A DNA stretch of 64,000 nucleotides from the NCBI GenBank assembly GCA_964019055.1, contig CAXHSA010000059.1:248001-312000 (forward strand). Reading direction: 5' to 3'. This DNA is from Anthopleura xanthogrammica. Taxonomy: Eukaryota; Cnidaria; Anthozoa; Actiniaria; Actiniidae. The notes under the pieces were generated by a model. The model was not told where the DNA came from, did no database searches, and saw nothing but the letters and a program-made list of their open reading frames with translations. The translations under genes were made by a program, and so were the position numbers. Positions 24,865 through 38,480 of the stretch are shown one piece after another (positions within the stretch are counted from its first letter, which is position 1; each line of letters opens with the position of its first letter).

Positions 24865-27800
24865 TTTTGGGGCCCGCGCATGCGCAGCTACAAAGATAGG
24901 CACTTTCCGATTTTGGAATTTGCCAAGTTTGATCACGGAAATGGATTGCTGGCACGATTCTACCTATACATGGTCACGTTTATCTTGTGAAAATTCGGCA
25001 GTCTTCCCCTAGTTTTGGGGCCCGCGCATGCGCAGCTACAAAGTTAGGCACTTTACGATTTTGGAATTTGGAAATTTTGATCACGGAAATGGATTGCTGG
25101 CACGATTCTACCTATACATGGTCACGTTTATCTTTTGAAAATTCGGCAGTCTTCCCCTAGTTTTGGTGCTCGCGCATGCGCAGCTACAAAGTTAGGCACT
25201 TTACGATTTTGGAATTTGCCAAATTTGATCACGGAAATGGATTGCTGGCACGATTCTAACTATACATGGTCACGTTTATCTTGTGAAAATTCGGCAGTCT
25301 TCCCCTAGTTTTGGTTCCCGCGGATGCGCAGCTACAAAGTTAGGCACTTTACGATTTTGGAATTTGCCAATTTTGATCACGGAAATGGATTGCTGGCACG
25401 ATTTTACCTATACATGGTCACGTTTATCTTGTGAAAATTCGGCAGTCTTCCCCTAGTTTTGGTGCCCGCGCATGCGCAGCTACAAAGTTAGGCACTTTAC
25501 GATTTTGGAATTTGCCAATTTTGATCACGGAAATGGATTGCTGGCACGATTCTACCTATACATGGTCACGTTTATCTTGTGAGAATTCGGCAGTCTTCCC
25601 CTAGTTTTGGTGCCCGCGCATGCGCAGCTACAAAGATAGGCACTTTACGATTTTGGAATTTGCCAATTTTGATCTCGGAAATGGATTCCTGGCACGATTC
25701 TACCTATACATGGTCACGTTTATCTTGTGAAAATTCGGCAGTCTTCCCCTAGTTTTGGTGCCCGCGCATGCGCAGCTACAAAGTTAGGCACTTTACGATT
25801 TTGGAATTTGCCAATTTTGATCACGGAAATGGATTCCTGGCACGATTCTACCTATACATGGTCACGTTTATCTTGTAAGAATTCGGCAGTCTTCCCCTAG
25901 TTTTGGTGCCCGCGCATGCGCAGCTACAAAGTTAGGCACTTTACGATTTTGGAATTTGACAATTTTGAACACGGAAATGGATTGCTGGCACGATTCTACC
26001 TATACATGGTCACGTTTATCTTGTGAAAATTCCGCACTCTTTCCCTAGTTTTGGTGCCCGCGCATGCGCAGCTACAAAGATAGACACTTTACGATTTTGG
26101 AATTTCTCAATTTTGAACACGGAAATGGATTGCCGGCACGATTCTACCTATACATGGTCACGTTTATCTTTTGAAAATTCGGTAGTCTTCCCCTAGTTTT
26201 GGTGCCCGCGCATGCGCAGCTACAAAGTTAGGCACTTTACGATTTTGGAATTTGCCAAATTTGATCACGGAAATGGATTGCTGGCACGATTCTACCTATA
26301 CATGGTCACGTTTATCTTGTGAAAATTCGGCAGTCTTCCCCTAGTTTTGGTGCCCGCGGATGCGCAGCTACAAAGATAGGCACTTTACGATTTTGGAATT
26401 TGCCAATTTTGATCACGGAAATGGATTGCTGGCACGATTCTACCTATACATGGTCACGTTTATCTTGTAAGAATTCGGCAGTCTTCCCCTAGTTTTGGTG
26501 CCCGCGCATGCGCAGCTACAAAGTTAGGCACTTTACGATTTTGGAATTTGCCAATTTTGATCACGGAAATGGATTGCTGGCACGATTCTACCTATACATG
26601 GTCACGTTTATCTTGTGAAAATTCGGCAGTCTTCCCCTAGTTTTGGTGCCCGCGCATGCGCAGCTACAAAGATAGACACTTTACGATTTTGGAATTTCTC
26701 AATTTTGAACACGGAAATGGATTGCTGGCACGATTCTACCTATACATGGTCAAGTTTATCTTGTGAGAATTCGGCACTCTTTCCCTAGTTTTGGTGCCCG
26801 CGCATGCGCAGCTATAAAGATAGACACTTTACGATTTTGGAATTTCTCAATTTTGAACACGGAAATGGATTGCTGGCACGATTCTACCTATACATGGTCA
26901 CGTTTATCTTGTGAAAATTCGGTAGTCTTCCCCTAGTTTTGGTGCCCGCGCATGCGCAGCTACAAAGTTAGGCACTTTACGATTTTAGAATTTGCCAATT
27001 TTGATCACGGAAATGGATTGCTGGCACGATTCTACCTATACATGGTCACGTTTATCTTGTGAAAATTCGACAGTCTTCTCCTAGTTTTGGGGCCCGCGCA
27101 TGCGCAGCTACAAAGATAGGCACTTTACGATTTTGGAATTTGCCAAGTTTGATCACGGAAATGGATTGCTGGCACGATTCTACCTATACATGGTCACGTT
27201 TATCTTGTGAAAATTCGGCAGTCTTCCCCTAGTTTTGGTGCCCGCGCATGCGCAGCTACAAAGTTAGGCACTTTACGATTTTGGAATTTGGAAATTTTGA
27301 TCACGGAAATGGATTGCTGGTACGATTCTACCTATACATGGTCACGTTTATCTTGTGAAAATTCGGCAGTCTTTCCCTAGTTTTGGTGCCCGCGCATGCG
27401 CAGCTACAAAGATAGGCACTTTACGATTTTGGAATTTCTCAATTTTGAACACGGAAATGGATTACTGGCACGATTCCACCCATACATGGTCACGTTTATC
27501 TTGTGAAAATTCGGCAGTCTTCCCCTAGTTTTGGTGCCCGCGCATGCGCAGCCACAAAGTTAGGCACTTTACGATTTTGGAATTTGCCAATTTTGATCAC
27601 GGAAATGGATTTCTGGCACGATTCTAGCTATACATGGTCACGATTATCTTGTGAAAATTCGGCAGTCTTCCCCTAGTTTTGGTGCCCGCCCATGCGCAGC
27701 TACAAAGTTAGGCACTTTACGATTTTTGAATTTGCCAATTTTGATTACGGAAATGGATTGCTGGCACGATTCTACCTATACATGGTCACGTTTATCTTGT

Positions 27801-29896
27801 GAAAATTCGGAAGTCTTCCCCTAGTTTTGGTGCCCGCGCATGCGCAGCTACAAAGTTAGCCCATTTACGATTTTGGAATTTGCCAATTTTGATCACGGAA
27901 ATGGATTACTGGCACGATTCTACCTATACAGGGTCACGTTTATCTTGTGAAAATTCGGCAGTCTTCCCCTAGTTTTGGTGCCCGCGCATGCGCAGCTACA
28001 AAGTTAGGCACTTTACGATTTTGGAATTTGCCAATTTTGATCACGGAAATGGATTGCTGGCACGATTTTACCTATACATGGTCACGTTTATCTTGTGAAA
28101 ATTCGGTAGTCTTCTCCTAGTTTTGGTGCCCGCGCATGCGCAGCTACAAAGTTAGGCACTTTACGATTTTGGAATTTGCCAATTTTGATCACGGAAATGG
28201 ATTGCTGGCACGATTCTACCTATACATGGTCACGTTTATCTTGTGAGAATTCGGCAGTCTTCCCCTAGTTTTGGTGCCCGCGCATGCGCAGCTACAAAGA
28301 TAGGCACTTTACGATTTTGGAATTTGCCAATTTTGATCTCGGAAATGGATTCCTGGCACGATTCTACCTATACATGGTCACGTTTATCTTGTGAAAATTC
28401 GGCAGTCTTCCCCTAAATTTGGTGCCCGCGCATGCGCAGCTACAAAGTTAGGCACTTTACGATTTTGGAATTTGCCAATTTTGATCACGGAAATGGATTG
28501 CTGGCACGATTCTACCTATACATGGTCACGTTTATCTTGTGAAAATTCCGCACTCTTTCCCTAGTTTTGGTGCCCGCGCATGCGCAGCTACAAAGATAGA
28601 CACTTTACGATTTTGGAATTTCTCAATTTTGAACACGGAAATGGATTGCTGGCACGATTCTACCTATACATGGTCACGTTTATCTTGTGAAAATTCGGTA
28701 GTCTTCCCCTAGTTTTGGTGCCCGCGCATGCGCAGCTACAAAGTTAGGCACTTTACGATTTTGGAATTTGCCAAATTTGATCACGGAAATGGATTGCTGG
28801 CACGATTCTACCTATACATGGTCACGTTTATCTTGTGAAAATTCGGAAGTCTTCCCCTAGTTTTGGTGCCCGCGGATGCGCAGCTACAAAGATAGGCACT
28901 TTACGATTTTGGAATTTGCCAATTTTGATCACGGAAATGGATTGCTGGCACGATTCTACCTATACATGGTCACGTTTATCTTGTAAGAATTCGGCAGTCT
29001 TCCCCTAGTTTTGGTGCCCGCGCATGCGCAGCTACAAAGTTAGGCACTTTACGATTTTGGAATTTGCCAATTTTGATCACGGAAATGGATTGCTGGCACG
29101 ATTCTACCTATACATGGTCACGTTTATCTTGTGAAAATTCGGCAGTCTTTCCCTAGTTTTGGTGCCCGCGCATGCGCAGCTATAAAGATAGACACTTTAC
29201 GATTTTGGAATTTGCCAATTTTGATCACGGAAATGGATTGCTGGCACGATTCTACCTAAACATGGTCACGTTTATCTTGTGAAAATTCGGCAGTCTTCCC
29301 CTAGTTTTGGTGCCCGCGCATGCGCAGCTACAAAGATACACACTTAACGATTTTGGAATTTCTCAATTTTGAACACGGAAATGGATTGCTGGCACGATTC
29401 TACCTATACATGGTCACGTTTATCTTGTGAAAATTCGGCAGTCTTCCCCTAGTTTTGGTGCCCGCGCATGCGCAGCTACAAAGTTAGGCACTTTACGATT
29501 TTGGAATTTGCCAATTTTGATCACGGAAATGGATTGCTGGCACGATTCTACCTATACATGGTCACGTTTATCTTGTGAAAATTCGGCAGTCTTCCCCTAG
29601 TTTTGGTGCCCGCGCATGCGCAGCTACAAAGATAGGCACTTTACGATTTTGGAATTTGCCAATTTTGATCACGGAAATGGATTGCTGGCACGATTCTACC
29701 TATACATGGTCACGTTTATCTTTTGAGAATTCGGCAGTCTTCCCCTAGTTTTGGTGCCCGCGCATGCGCAGCTACAAAGTTAGGCACTTTACGATTTTGG
29801 AATTTGCCAATTTTGATCACGGAAATGGATTGCTGGCACGATTCTAGCTATACATGGTCACGTTTATCTTGTGAAAATTCGACAGTCTTCTCCTAG
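24865..29896 (+). repeat. Mosaic satellite stretch with recurring cassettes
   Basis: Monomers from several local families are interleaved: TTTTGGGGCCCG with CCAAGTTTG (24865, 27085), GGAAATTTTG (25013, 27233), GTAAGAATTC (25753, 26345, 28861), and GATAGAC with TTGAACACGG (26049, 26641, 26789, 28565). Segments 24125-24864, 26049-26788 and 28565-29008 align as cassettes. No unit repeats cleanly in tandem. GCTATAAAGATAGAC marks 26789 and 29157. Register is exactly 148 bp throughout. Confidence 0.72.
27085..27676 (+). repeat. 4-monomer segment, copied at 32857-33448
   Basis: The order CCAAGTTTG, GGAAATTTTG with CTTTCCCTAG, TTCTCAATTTTGAAC with ATTACTGG and CCACCC, then GCCACAAAG with GATTTCTGG and TTCTAGCTATAC is the same at 32857, 33005, 33153 and 33301. 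The offset is 5772 bp (39 units), the longest clear intra-array copy distance that I noticed. The downstream copy carries GGTAACG where this one has GGTCACG, and GTTAGG where this one has GATAGG in the third monomer. Confidence 0.78.
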
Positions 29897-31376
29897 TTTT
29901 GGGGTCCGCGCATGCGCAGCTACAAAGATAGGCACTTTACGATTTTGGAATTTGCCAAGTTTGATCACGGAAATGGATTGCTGGCACGATTCTACCTATA
30001 CATGGTCACGTTTATCTTGTGAAAATTCGGTAGTCTTCCCCTAGTTTTGGTGCCCGCGGATGCGCAGCTACAAAGTTAGGCACTTTACGATTTTGGAATT
30101 TGGAAATTTTGATCACGGAAATGGATTGCTGGCACGATTCTACCTATACATGGTTACGTTTATCTTGTGAAAATTCGACAGTCTTCTCCTAGTTTTGGGG
30201 CCCGCGCATGCGCAGCTACAAAGATAGGCACTTTACGATTTTGGAATTTCTCAATTTTGAACACGGAAATGGATTGCTGGCACGATTCTACCTATACATG
30301 GTCACGTTTATCTTGTGAAAATTCGGCAGTCTTCCCCTAGTTTTGGTGCCCGCGCATGCGCAGCTACAAAGATACACACTTTACGATTTTGGAATTTCTC
30401 AATTTTGAACACGGAAATGGATTGCTGGCACGATTCTACCTATACATGGTCACGTTTATCTTGTGAAAATTCGGCAGTCTTCCCCTAGTTTTGGTGCCCG
30501 CGCATGCGCAGCTACAAAGTTAGGCACTTTACGATTTTGGAATTTGCCAATTTTGATCACGGAAATGGATTGCTGGCACGATTCTACCTATACATGGTCA
30601 CGTTTATCTTGTGAAAATTCGGCAGTCTTCCCCTAGTTTTGGTGCCCGCGCATGCGCAGCTACAAAGATAGGCACTTTACGATTTTGGAATTTGCCAAGT
30701 TTGATCACGGAAATGGATTGCTGGCACGATTCTACCTATACATGGTCACGTTTATCTTGTGAAAATTCGGTAGTCTTCCCCTAGTTTTGGTGCCCGCGGA
30801 TGCGCAGCTACAAAGTTAGGCACTTTACGATTTTGGAATTTGGAAATTTTGATCACGGAAATGGATTGCTGGCACGATTCTACCTATACATGGTCACGTT
30901 TATCTTGTGAAAATTCGACAGTCTTCTCCTAGTTTTGGGGCCCGCGCATGCGCAGCTACAAAGATAGGCACTTTACGATTTTGGAATTTCTCAATTTTGA
31001 ACACGGAAATGGATTGCTGGCACGATTCTACCTATACATGGTCACGTTTATCTTGTGAAAATTCGGCAGTCTTCCCCTAGTTTTGGTGCCCGCGCATGCG
31101 CAGCTACAAAGATACACACTTTACGATTTTGGAATTTCTCAATTTTGAACACGGAAATGGATTGCTGGCACGATTCTACCTATACATGGTCACGTTTATC
31201 TTGTGAAAATTCGGCAGTCTTCCCCTAGTTTTGGTGCCCGCGCATGCGCAGCTACAAAGTTAGGCACTTTACGATTTTGGAATTTGCCAATTTTGATCAC
31301 GGAAATGGATTGCTGGCACGATTCTACCTATACATGGTCACGTTTATCTTGTGAAAATTCGGCAGTCTTCCCCTAG
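29897..31376 (+). repeat. 5-monomer higher-order repeat (740 bp), two copies
   Basis: Copies are 29897-30636 and 30637-31376. The order is CCAAGTTTG; CGGATGCG with GGAAATTTTG and TTCGACAGTCTTCTCC; TTTTGGGGCCCG with TTGAACACGG; AAAGATACACAC with TTGAACACGG; plain. GATACACACT lies at 30371 and 31111. Differences: the first monomer begins TTTTGGGGTCCG in copy 1 only, and the second has GGTTACG in copy 1 only. The flanks 29305-29896 and 31081-31672 also match at a 1776-bp offset, so this duplication sits inside a larger one. Confidence 0.85.
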
Positions 31377-31672
31377 TTTTGGTGCCCGCGCATGCGCAGC
31401 TACAAAGATAGGCACTTTACGATTTTGGAATTTGCCAATTTTGATCACGGAAATGGATTGCTGGCACGATTCTACCTATACATGGTCACGTTTATCTTTT
31501 GAGAATTCGGCAGTCTTCCCCTAGTTTTGGTGCCCGCGCATGCGCAGCTACAAAGTTAGGCACTTTACGATTTTGGAATTTGCCAATTTTGATCACGGAA
31601 ATGGATTGCTGGCACGATTCTAGCTATACATGGTCAAGTTTATCTTGTGAAAATTCGGCAGTCTTCCCCTAG

Positions 31673-33004
31673 TTTTGGTGCCCGCGCATGCGCAGCTACA
31701 AAGTTAGGCACTTTACGATTTTAGAATTTGCCAATTTTGATCACGGAAATGGATTGCTGGCACAATTCTACCTATACATGGTCAAGTTTATCTTGTGAGA
31801 ATTCGGCAGTCTTCCCCTAGTTTTGGTGCCCGCGCATGCGCAGCTACAAAGTTAGGCACTTTACGATTTTGGAATTTGCCAATTTTGATCACGGAAATGG
31901 ATTGCTGGCACGATTCTACCTATACATGGTCACGTTTATCTTGTGAAAATTCGACAGTCTTCTCCTAGTTTTGGTGTCCGCGCATGCGCAGCTACAAAGA
32001 TAGGCACTTTACGATTTTGGAATTTGCCAAGTTTGATCACGGAAATGGATTGCTGGCACGATTCTACCTATACATGGTCACGTTTATCTTGTGAAAATTC
32101 GGTAGTCTTCCCCTAGTTTTGGTGCCCGCGCATGCGCAGCTACAAAGTTAGGCACTTTACGATTTTGGAATTTGGAAATTTTGATCACGGAAATGGATTG
32201 CTGGCACGATTCTACCTATACATGGTCACGTTTATCTTGTGAAAATTCGACAGTCTTCTCCTAGTTTTGGGGCCCGCGCATGCGCAGCTACAAAGTTAGG
32301 CACTTTACGATTTTGGAATTTGCCAATTTTGATCACGGAAATGGATTGCTGGCACGATTCTACCTATACATGGTCACGTTTATCTTGTGAAAATTCGGCA
32401 GTCTTCCCCTAGTTTTGGTGCCCGCGCATGCGCAGCTACAAAGTTAGGCACTTTACGATTTTAGAATTTGCCAATTTTGATCACGGAAATGGATTGCTGG
32501 CACGATTCTACCTATACATGGTCAAGTTTATCTTGTGAGAATTCGGCAGTCTTCCCCTAGTTTTGGTGCCCGCGCATGCGCAGCTACAAAGTTAGGCACT
32601 TTACGATTTTGGAATTTGCCAATTTTGATCACGGAAATGGATTGCTGGCACGATTCTACCTATACATGGTCACGTTTATCTTGAGAAAATTCGAGAGTCT
32701 TCTCCTAGTTTTGGGGTCCGCGCATGCGCAGCTACAAAGTTAGGCACTTTACGATTTTGGAATTTGGAAATTTTGATCACGGAAATGGATTGCTGGCACG
32801 ATTCTACCTATACATGGTCACGTTTATCTTGTGAAAATTCGACAGTCTTCTCCTAGTTTTGGGGCCCGCGCATGCGCAGCTACAAAGATAGGCACTTTAC
32901 GATTTTTGAATTTGCCAAGTTTGATCACGGAAATGGATTGCTGGCACGATTCTACCTATACATGGTCACGTTTATCTTGTGAAAATTCGGCAGTCTTCCC
33001 CTAG
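31673..33004 (+). repeat. 5-monomer repeat (740 bp), loose
   Basis: TTTTAGAATT with GGTCAAG and GAGAATTC stands at 31673 and 32413, each followed by a plain monomer with CTTCTCCTAG. Monomers of the GGAAATTTTG, CCAAGTTTG and TTTTGGGG types follow but in altered order in the second unit, consistent with one monomer gained or lost after duplication. TTGAGAAAATTCGAGAG near 32681 is a private variant. Confidence 0.65.
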
Positions 33005-33448
33005 TTTTGGTGCCCGCGCATGCGCAGCTACAAAGTTAGGCACTTTACGATTTTGGAATTTGGAAATTTTGATCACGGAAATGGATTGCTGGCACGATTC
33101 TACCTATACATGGTCACGTTTATCTTGTGAAAATTCGGCAGTCTTTCCCTAGTTTTGGTGCCCGCGCATGCGCAGCTACAAAGTTAGGCACTTTACGATT
33201 TTGGAATTTCTCAATTTTGAACACGGAAATGGATTACTGGCACGATTCCACCCATACATGGTCACGTTTATCTTGTGAAAATTCGGCAGTCTTCCCCTAG
33301 TTTTGGTGCCCGCGCATGCGCAGCCACAAAGTTAGGCACTTTACGATTTTGGAATTTGCCAATTTTGATCACGGAAATGGATTTCTGGCACGATTCTAGC
33401 TATACATGGTAACGTTTATCTTGTGAAAATTCGGCAGTCTTCCCCTAG

Positions 33449-35964
33449 TTTTGGTGCCCGCGCATGCGCAGCTACAAAGTTAGGCACTTTACGATTTTGG
33501 AATTTGCCAATTTTCATCTCGGAAATGGATTGCTGGCACGATTCTACCTATACATGGTCACGTTTATCTTGTGAAAATGCGGCAGTCTTCCCCTAGTTTT
33601 GGTGCCCGCGCATGCGCAGCTACAAAGTTAGGCACTTTACGATTTTGGAATTTGCCAATTTTGATCTCGGAAATGGATTGCTGGCACGATTCTACCTATA
33701 CATGGTCACGTTTATCTTGTGAAAATTCGGCAGTCTTTCCCAAGTTTTGTTGCCCGCGCATGCACAGCTACAAAGATAGGCACTTTACGATTTTGGAATT
33801 TGCCAATTTTGATCACGGAAATGGATTACTTGCACGATTCTACCCATACATGGTCACGTTTATCTTGTGAAAATTCGGCAGTCTTCCCCTAGTTTTGGTG
33901 CCCGCGCATGCGCAGCTACAAAGTTAGGCACTTTACCATTTTGGAATTTCTCAATTTTGATCACGGAATTGGATTACTGCAACGATTCCACCCATACATG
34001 GTCACGTTTATCTTGTGAAAATTCGGCAGTCTTCCCCTAGTTTTGGTGCCCGCGCATGCGAAGCTACAAAGTTAGGCACTTTACGATTTTGGAATTTGCC
34101 AATTTTGATCACGGAAATGAATTGCTGGCACGATTCTACCTATACATGGTCACGTTTATCTTGTGAAAATTCGGCAGTCTTCCCCTAGTTTTGGTGCCCG
34201 CACATGCGCAGCTACAAAGTAAGGCACTTTACGATTTTGGAATTTGCCAATTTTCAGCTCGGAAATGGGTTGCTGGCACGATTCTACCTATACATGGTCA
34301 CGTTTATCTTGTGAAAATTCGGCAGTCTTTCCCTAGTTTTGGTGCCCGCGCATGCGCAGCTACAAAGTTAGGCACTTTACAATTTTGGAATTTGCCAATT
34401 TTGATCACGGAAATGGATTGCTGGCACGATTCTACCTATACATGGTCACGTTTATCTTGTGAAAATTCGGCAGTCTTCCCCTAGTTTTGGTGCCCGCGCA
34501 TGCGCAGCTACAAAGTTAGGCACTTTACGATTTTGGAATTTGCCAATTTTGATCTCGGAAATGGATTGCTGGCACGATTCTACCTATACATGGTCACGTT
34601 TATCTTGTGAAAATTTGGCAGTCTTCCCCTAGTTTTGGTGCCCGCGCATGCGCAGCTACAAAGTTAGGCACTTTACGATTTTGGAATTTGCCAATTTTGA
34701 TCTCGGAAATGGATTGCTGGCACGATTCTACCTATACATGGTCACGTTTATCTTGTGAAAATTCGGCAGTCTTCCCCTAGTTTTGGTGCCCGCGCATGCA
34801 CAGCTACAAAGTTAGGCACTTTACGATTTTGGAATTTGCCAATTTTGATCACGGAAATGGATTGCTGGCACGATTCTACCTATACATGGTCACGTTTATC
34901 TTGTGAAAATTCGGCAGTCTTCCCCTAGTTTTGGTGCCCGCGCATGCGCAGCTACAAAGTTAGGCACTTTACCATTTTGGAATTTCTCAATTTTTATCTC
35001 GGAATTGGATTACTGCAACGATTCCACCCATACATGGTCACGTTTATCTTGTGAAAATTCGGCAGTCTTCCCCTAGTTTTGGTGCCCGCGCATGCGCAGC
35101 TACAAAGTTAGGCACTTTACGATTTTGGAATTTGCCAATTTTGATCTCGGAAATGGATTGCTGGCACGATTCTACCTATACATGGTCACGTTTATCTTGT
35201 GAAAATTCGGCAGTCTTCCCCTAGTTTTGGTGCCCGCGCATGCGCAGCTACAAAGTTAGGCACTTTACCATTTTGGAATTTCTCAATTTTGATCACGGAA
35301 TTGGATTACTGCAACGATTCCACCCATACATGTTCACGTTTATCTTGTGAAAATTCGGCAGTCTTCCCCTAGTTTTGGTGCCCGCGCATGCGCAGCTACA
35401 AAGTTAGGCACTTTACGATTTTGGAATTTGCCAATTTTCATCTCGGAAATGGGTTCCTGGCACGATTCTACCTATACATGGTCACGTTTATCTTGTGAAA
35501 ATTCGGCAGTCTTCCCCTAGTTTTGGTGCCCGCGCATGCGCAGCTACAAAATTAGGCACTTTACAATTTTGGAATTTGCCAATTTTGATCTCGGAAATGG
35601 ATTGCTGGCACGATTCTACCTATACATGGTCACGTTTATCTTGTGAAAATTCGGCAGTCTTCCCCTAGTTTTGGTGCCCGCGCATGCGCAGCTACAAAGT
35701 TAGGCACTTTACGATTTTGGAATTTCCCAATTTTGATCACGGAAATGGATTACTGGCACGATTCCACCCATACATGGTCACGTTTATCTTGTGAAAATTC
35801 GGCAGTCTTCCCCTAGTTTTGGTGCCCGCGCATGCGCAGCTACAAAAATAGGCACTTTACGATTTTGGAATTTGCCAATTTTGATCACGGAAATGGATTG
35901 CTGGCACGATTCTACCTATACTTGGTCACGTTTATCTTGTGAAAATTCGACAGTTTTCCCCTAG
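33449..35964 (+). repeat. Satellite stretch rich in GATCTCGG and ACTGCAACG variants
   Basis: Seventeen monomers in register. Most carry GATCTCGG or CATCTCGG in place of GATCACGG. Three carry the linked set ACCATTTT, TTCTCAA, AATTGGATTACTGCAACG and CCACCC (33893, 34929, 35225; spacing 7 and 2 units). No whole block is repeated cleanly. Two of the longer chance open frames of the window lie here, and neither is convincing as a gene. Confidence 0.72.
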
Positions 35965-36852
35965 TTTTGGTGCCCGCGCATGCGCATCTACAAAGTTAGG
36001 CACTTTACGATTTTATAATTTGCCAATTTTGATCTCGGAAATGGATTGCTGGCACGATTCTACCTATACTTGGTCACGTTTATCTTGTGAAAATTCGACA
36101 GTTTTCCCCTAGTTTTGGTGCCCGCGCATGCGCAGCTACAAAGTTAGGCACTTTACGATTTTGGAATTTGCCAATTTTGATCTCGGAAATGGATTGCTGG
36201 CACGATTCTACCTATACATGGTCACGTTTATCTTGTGAAAATTCGGCAGTCTTCCCCTAGTTTTGGTGCCCGCGGATGCGCAGCTACAAAGTTAGGCACT
36301 TTACGATTTTGGAATTTGCCAATTTTGATCACGGAAATGGATTGCTGGCACGATTCTACCTATACATGGTCACGTTTATCTTGTGAAAATTCGACAGTTT
36401 TCCCCTAGTTTTGGTGCCCGCGCATGCGCATCTACAAAGTTAGGCACTTTACGATTTTATAATTTGCCAATTTTGATCTCGGAAATGGATTGCTGGCACG
36501 ATTCTACCTATACTTGGTCACGTTTATCTTGTGAAAATTCGACAGTTTTCCCCTAGTTTTGGTGCCCGCGCATGCGCAGCTACAAAGTTAGGCACTTTAC
36601 GATTTTGGAATTTGCCAATTTTGATCTCGGAAATGGATTGCTGGCACGATTCTACCTATACATGGTCACGTTTATCTTGTGAAAATTCGGCAGTCTTCCC
36701 CTAGTTTTGGTGCCCGCGGATGCGCAGCTACAAAGTTAGGCACTTTACGATTTTGGAATTTGCCAATTTTGATCACGGAAATGGATTGCTGGCACGATTC
36801 TACCTATACATGGTCACGTTTATCTTGTGAAAATTCGGCAGTCTTCCCCTAG
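35965..36852 (+). repeat. 3-monomer higher-order repeat (444 bp), two copies
   Basis: Copies are 35965-36408 and 36409-36852. The order is GCGCATCTAC with TTTTATAATT, GATCTCGG, CCTATACTTGG and CAGTTTTCCCC; then GATCTCGG plain; then CGGATGCG plain. The GCATCT change is at 35984 and 36428. The copies look nearly identical; the third monomer ends TTCGACAGTTTTCC in copy 1 and TTCGGCAGTCTTCC in copy 2. Confidence 0.88.
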
Positions 36853-37296
36853 TTTTGGTGCCCGAGCATGCGCAGCTACAAAGTTAGGCACTTTACGATT
36901 TTGGAATTTGCCAATTTTGAGCACGGAAATAGTTTGCTGGCACGATTCTACCTATACATGGTCACGTTTATCTTGTGAAAATTCGGCAGTCTTCCCCTAG
37001 TTTTGGTGCCCGCGCATGCGCAGCTACAAAGTTAGGCACTTTACAATTTTGGAATTTGCCAATTTTGATCTCGGAAATGGATTGCTGGCACGATTCTACC
37101 TATACATGGTCACGTTTATCTTGTGAAAATTCGGCAGTCTTCCTCTAGTTTTGGTGCCCGCGTATGCGCAGCTACAAAGTTAGGCACTTTACGATTTTGG
37201 AATTTGGCAACTTTCATCTAGGAAATGGATTGCTGGCACGATTCTACCTATACATGGTCACGTTTATCTTGTGAAAATTCAGCAGTCTTCCCCTAG

Positions 37297-38480
37297 TTTT
37301 GGTGCCCGCGCATGCGCAGCTACAAAGATAGGCACTTTACGATTTTGGAAATTGCCAATTTTGATCACGGAAATGGATTCCTGGCACGATTCTACCTATA
37401 CATGGTCACGTTTATCTTGTGAGAATTCGGCAGTCTTCCTCTAGTTTTGGTGCCCGCGCATGACCAGCTACAAAGTTAGGCACTTTACGATTTTGGAATT
37501 TCTCAATTTTGATCACGGAAATGGATTGCTGGCACGATTCTACCTATACATGGTCACGTTTATCTTGTGAAAATTCGGCAGTCTTCCCCTAGTTTTGGTG
37601 CCCGCGCATGCGCAGCTACAAAGATAGGCACTTTACGATTTTGGAATTTCTCAATTTTGATCACGGAAATAGATTACTTGCACGATTCCACCCATACATG
37701 GTCACGTTTATCTTGTGAAAATTCGGCAGTCTTCCCCTAGTTTTGGTGCCCGCGCATGCGCAGCTACAAAAATAGGCACTTTACGATTTTGGAATTTGCC
37801 AATTTTGATCACGGAAATGGATTGCTGGCACGATTCTACCTATACATGGTCACGTTTATCTTGTGAAAATTCAGCAGTCTTCCCCTAGTTTTGGTGCCCG
37901 CGCATGCGCAGCTACAAAGATAGGCACTTTACGATTTTGGAAATTGCCAATTTTGATCACGGAAATGGATTCCTGGCACGATTCTACCTATACATGGTCA
38001 CGTTTATCTTGTGAGAATTCGGCAGTCTTCCTCTAGTTTTGGTGCCCGTGCATGACCAGCTACAAAGTTAGGCACTTTACGATTTTGGAATTTCTCAATT
38101 TTGATCACGGAAATGGATTGCTGGCACGATTCTACCTATACATGGTCACGTTTATCTTGTGAAAATTCGGCAGTGTTCCCCTAGTTTTGGTGCCCGCGCA
38201 TGCGCAGCTACAAAGATAGGCACTTTACGATTTTGGAATTTCTCAATTTTGATCACGGAAATAGATTACTGGCACGATTCCACCCATACATGGTCACGTT
38301 TATCTTGTGAAAATTCGGCAGTCTTCCCCTAGTTTTGGTGCCCGCGCATGCGCAGCTACAAAAATAGGCACTTTACGATTTTGAAATTTGCCAATTTTGA
38401 TCACGGAAATGGATTGCTGGCACGATTCTACCTATACTTGGTCACGTTTATCTTGTGAAAATTCGACAGTTTTCTTCTAG
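37297..38480 (+). repeat. 4-monomer higher-order repeat (592 bp), two copies
   Basis: Copies are 37297-37888 and 37889-38480. The order is GATAGG with GGAAATTGCC, GATTCCTGG, GAGAATTC and CTTCCTCTAG; CATGACCAGC with TTCTCAA; GATAGG with TTCTCAA, AATAGATTAC and CCACCC; AAAAATAGG. TGACCA is at 37461 and 38053, with a third relative at 40569. CATGACCAGC destroys the palindromic box of the second monomer. Confidence 0.86.

Noticed and set aside
33571..33870. Open frames of 99 and 97 codons (33571-33870, 34191-34484) and of 81 codons (58479-58724)
   Set aside because: Each spans about two satellite units and depends on private substitutions (for example the ATG made by GAAAATGCGG at 33576, or GTAAGG for GTTAGG). 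Their predicted peptides are the same repeat translation in shifted frames. No protein family is recognisable.
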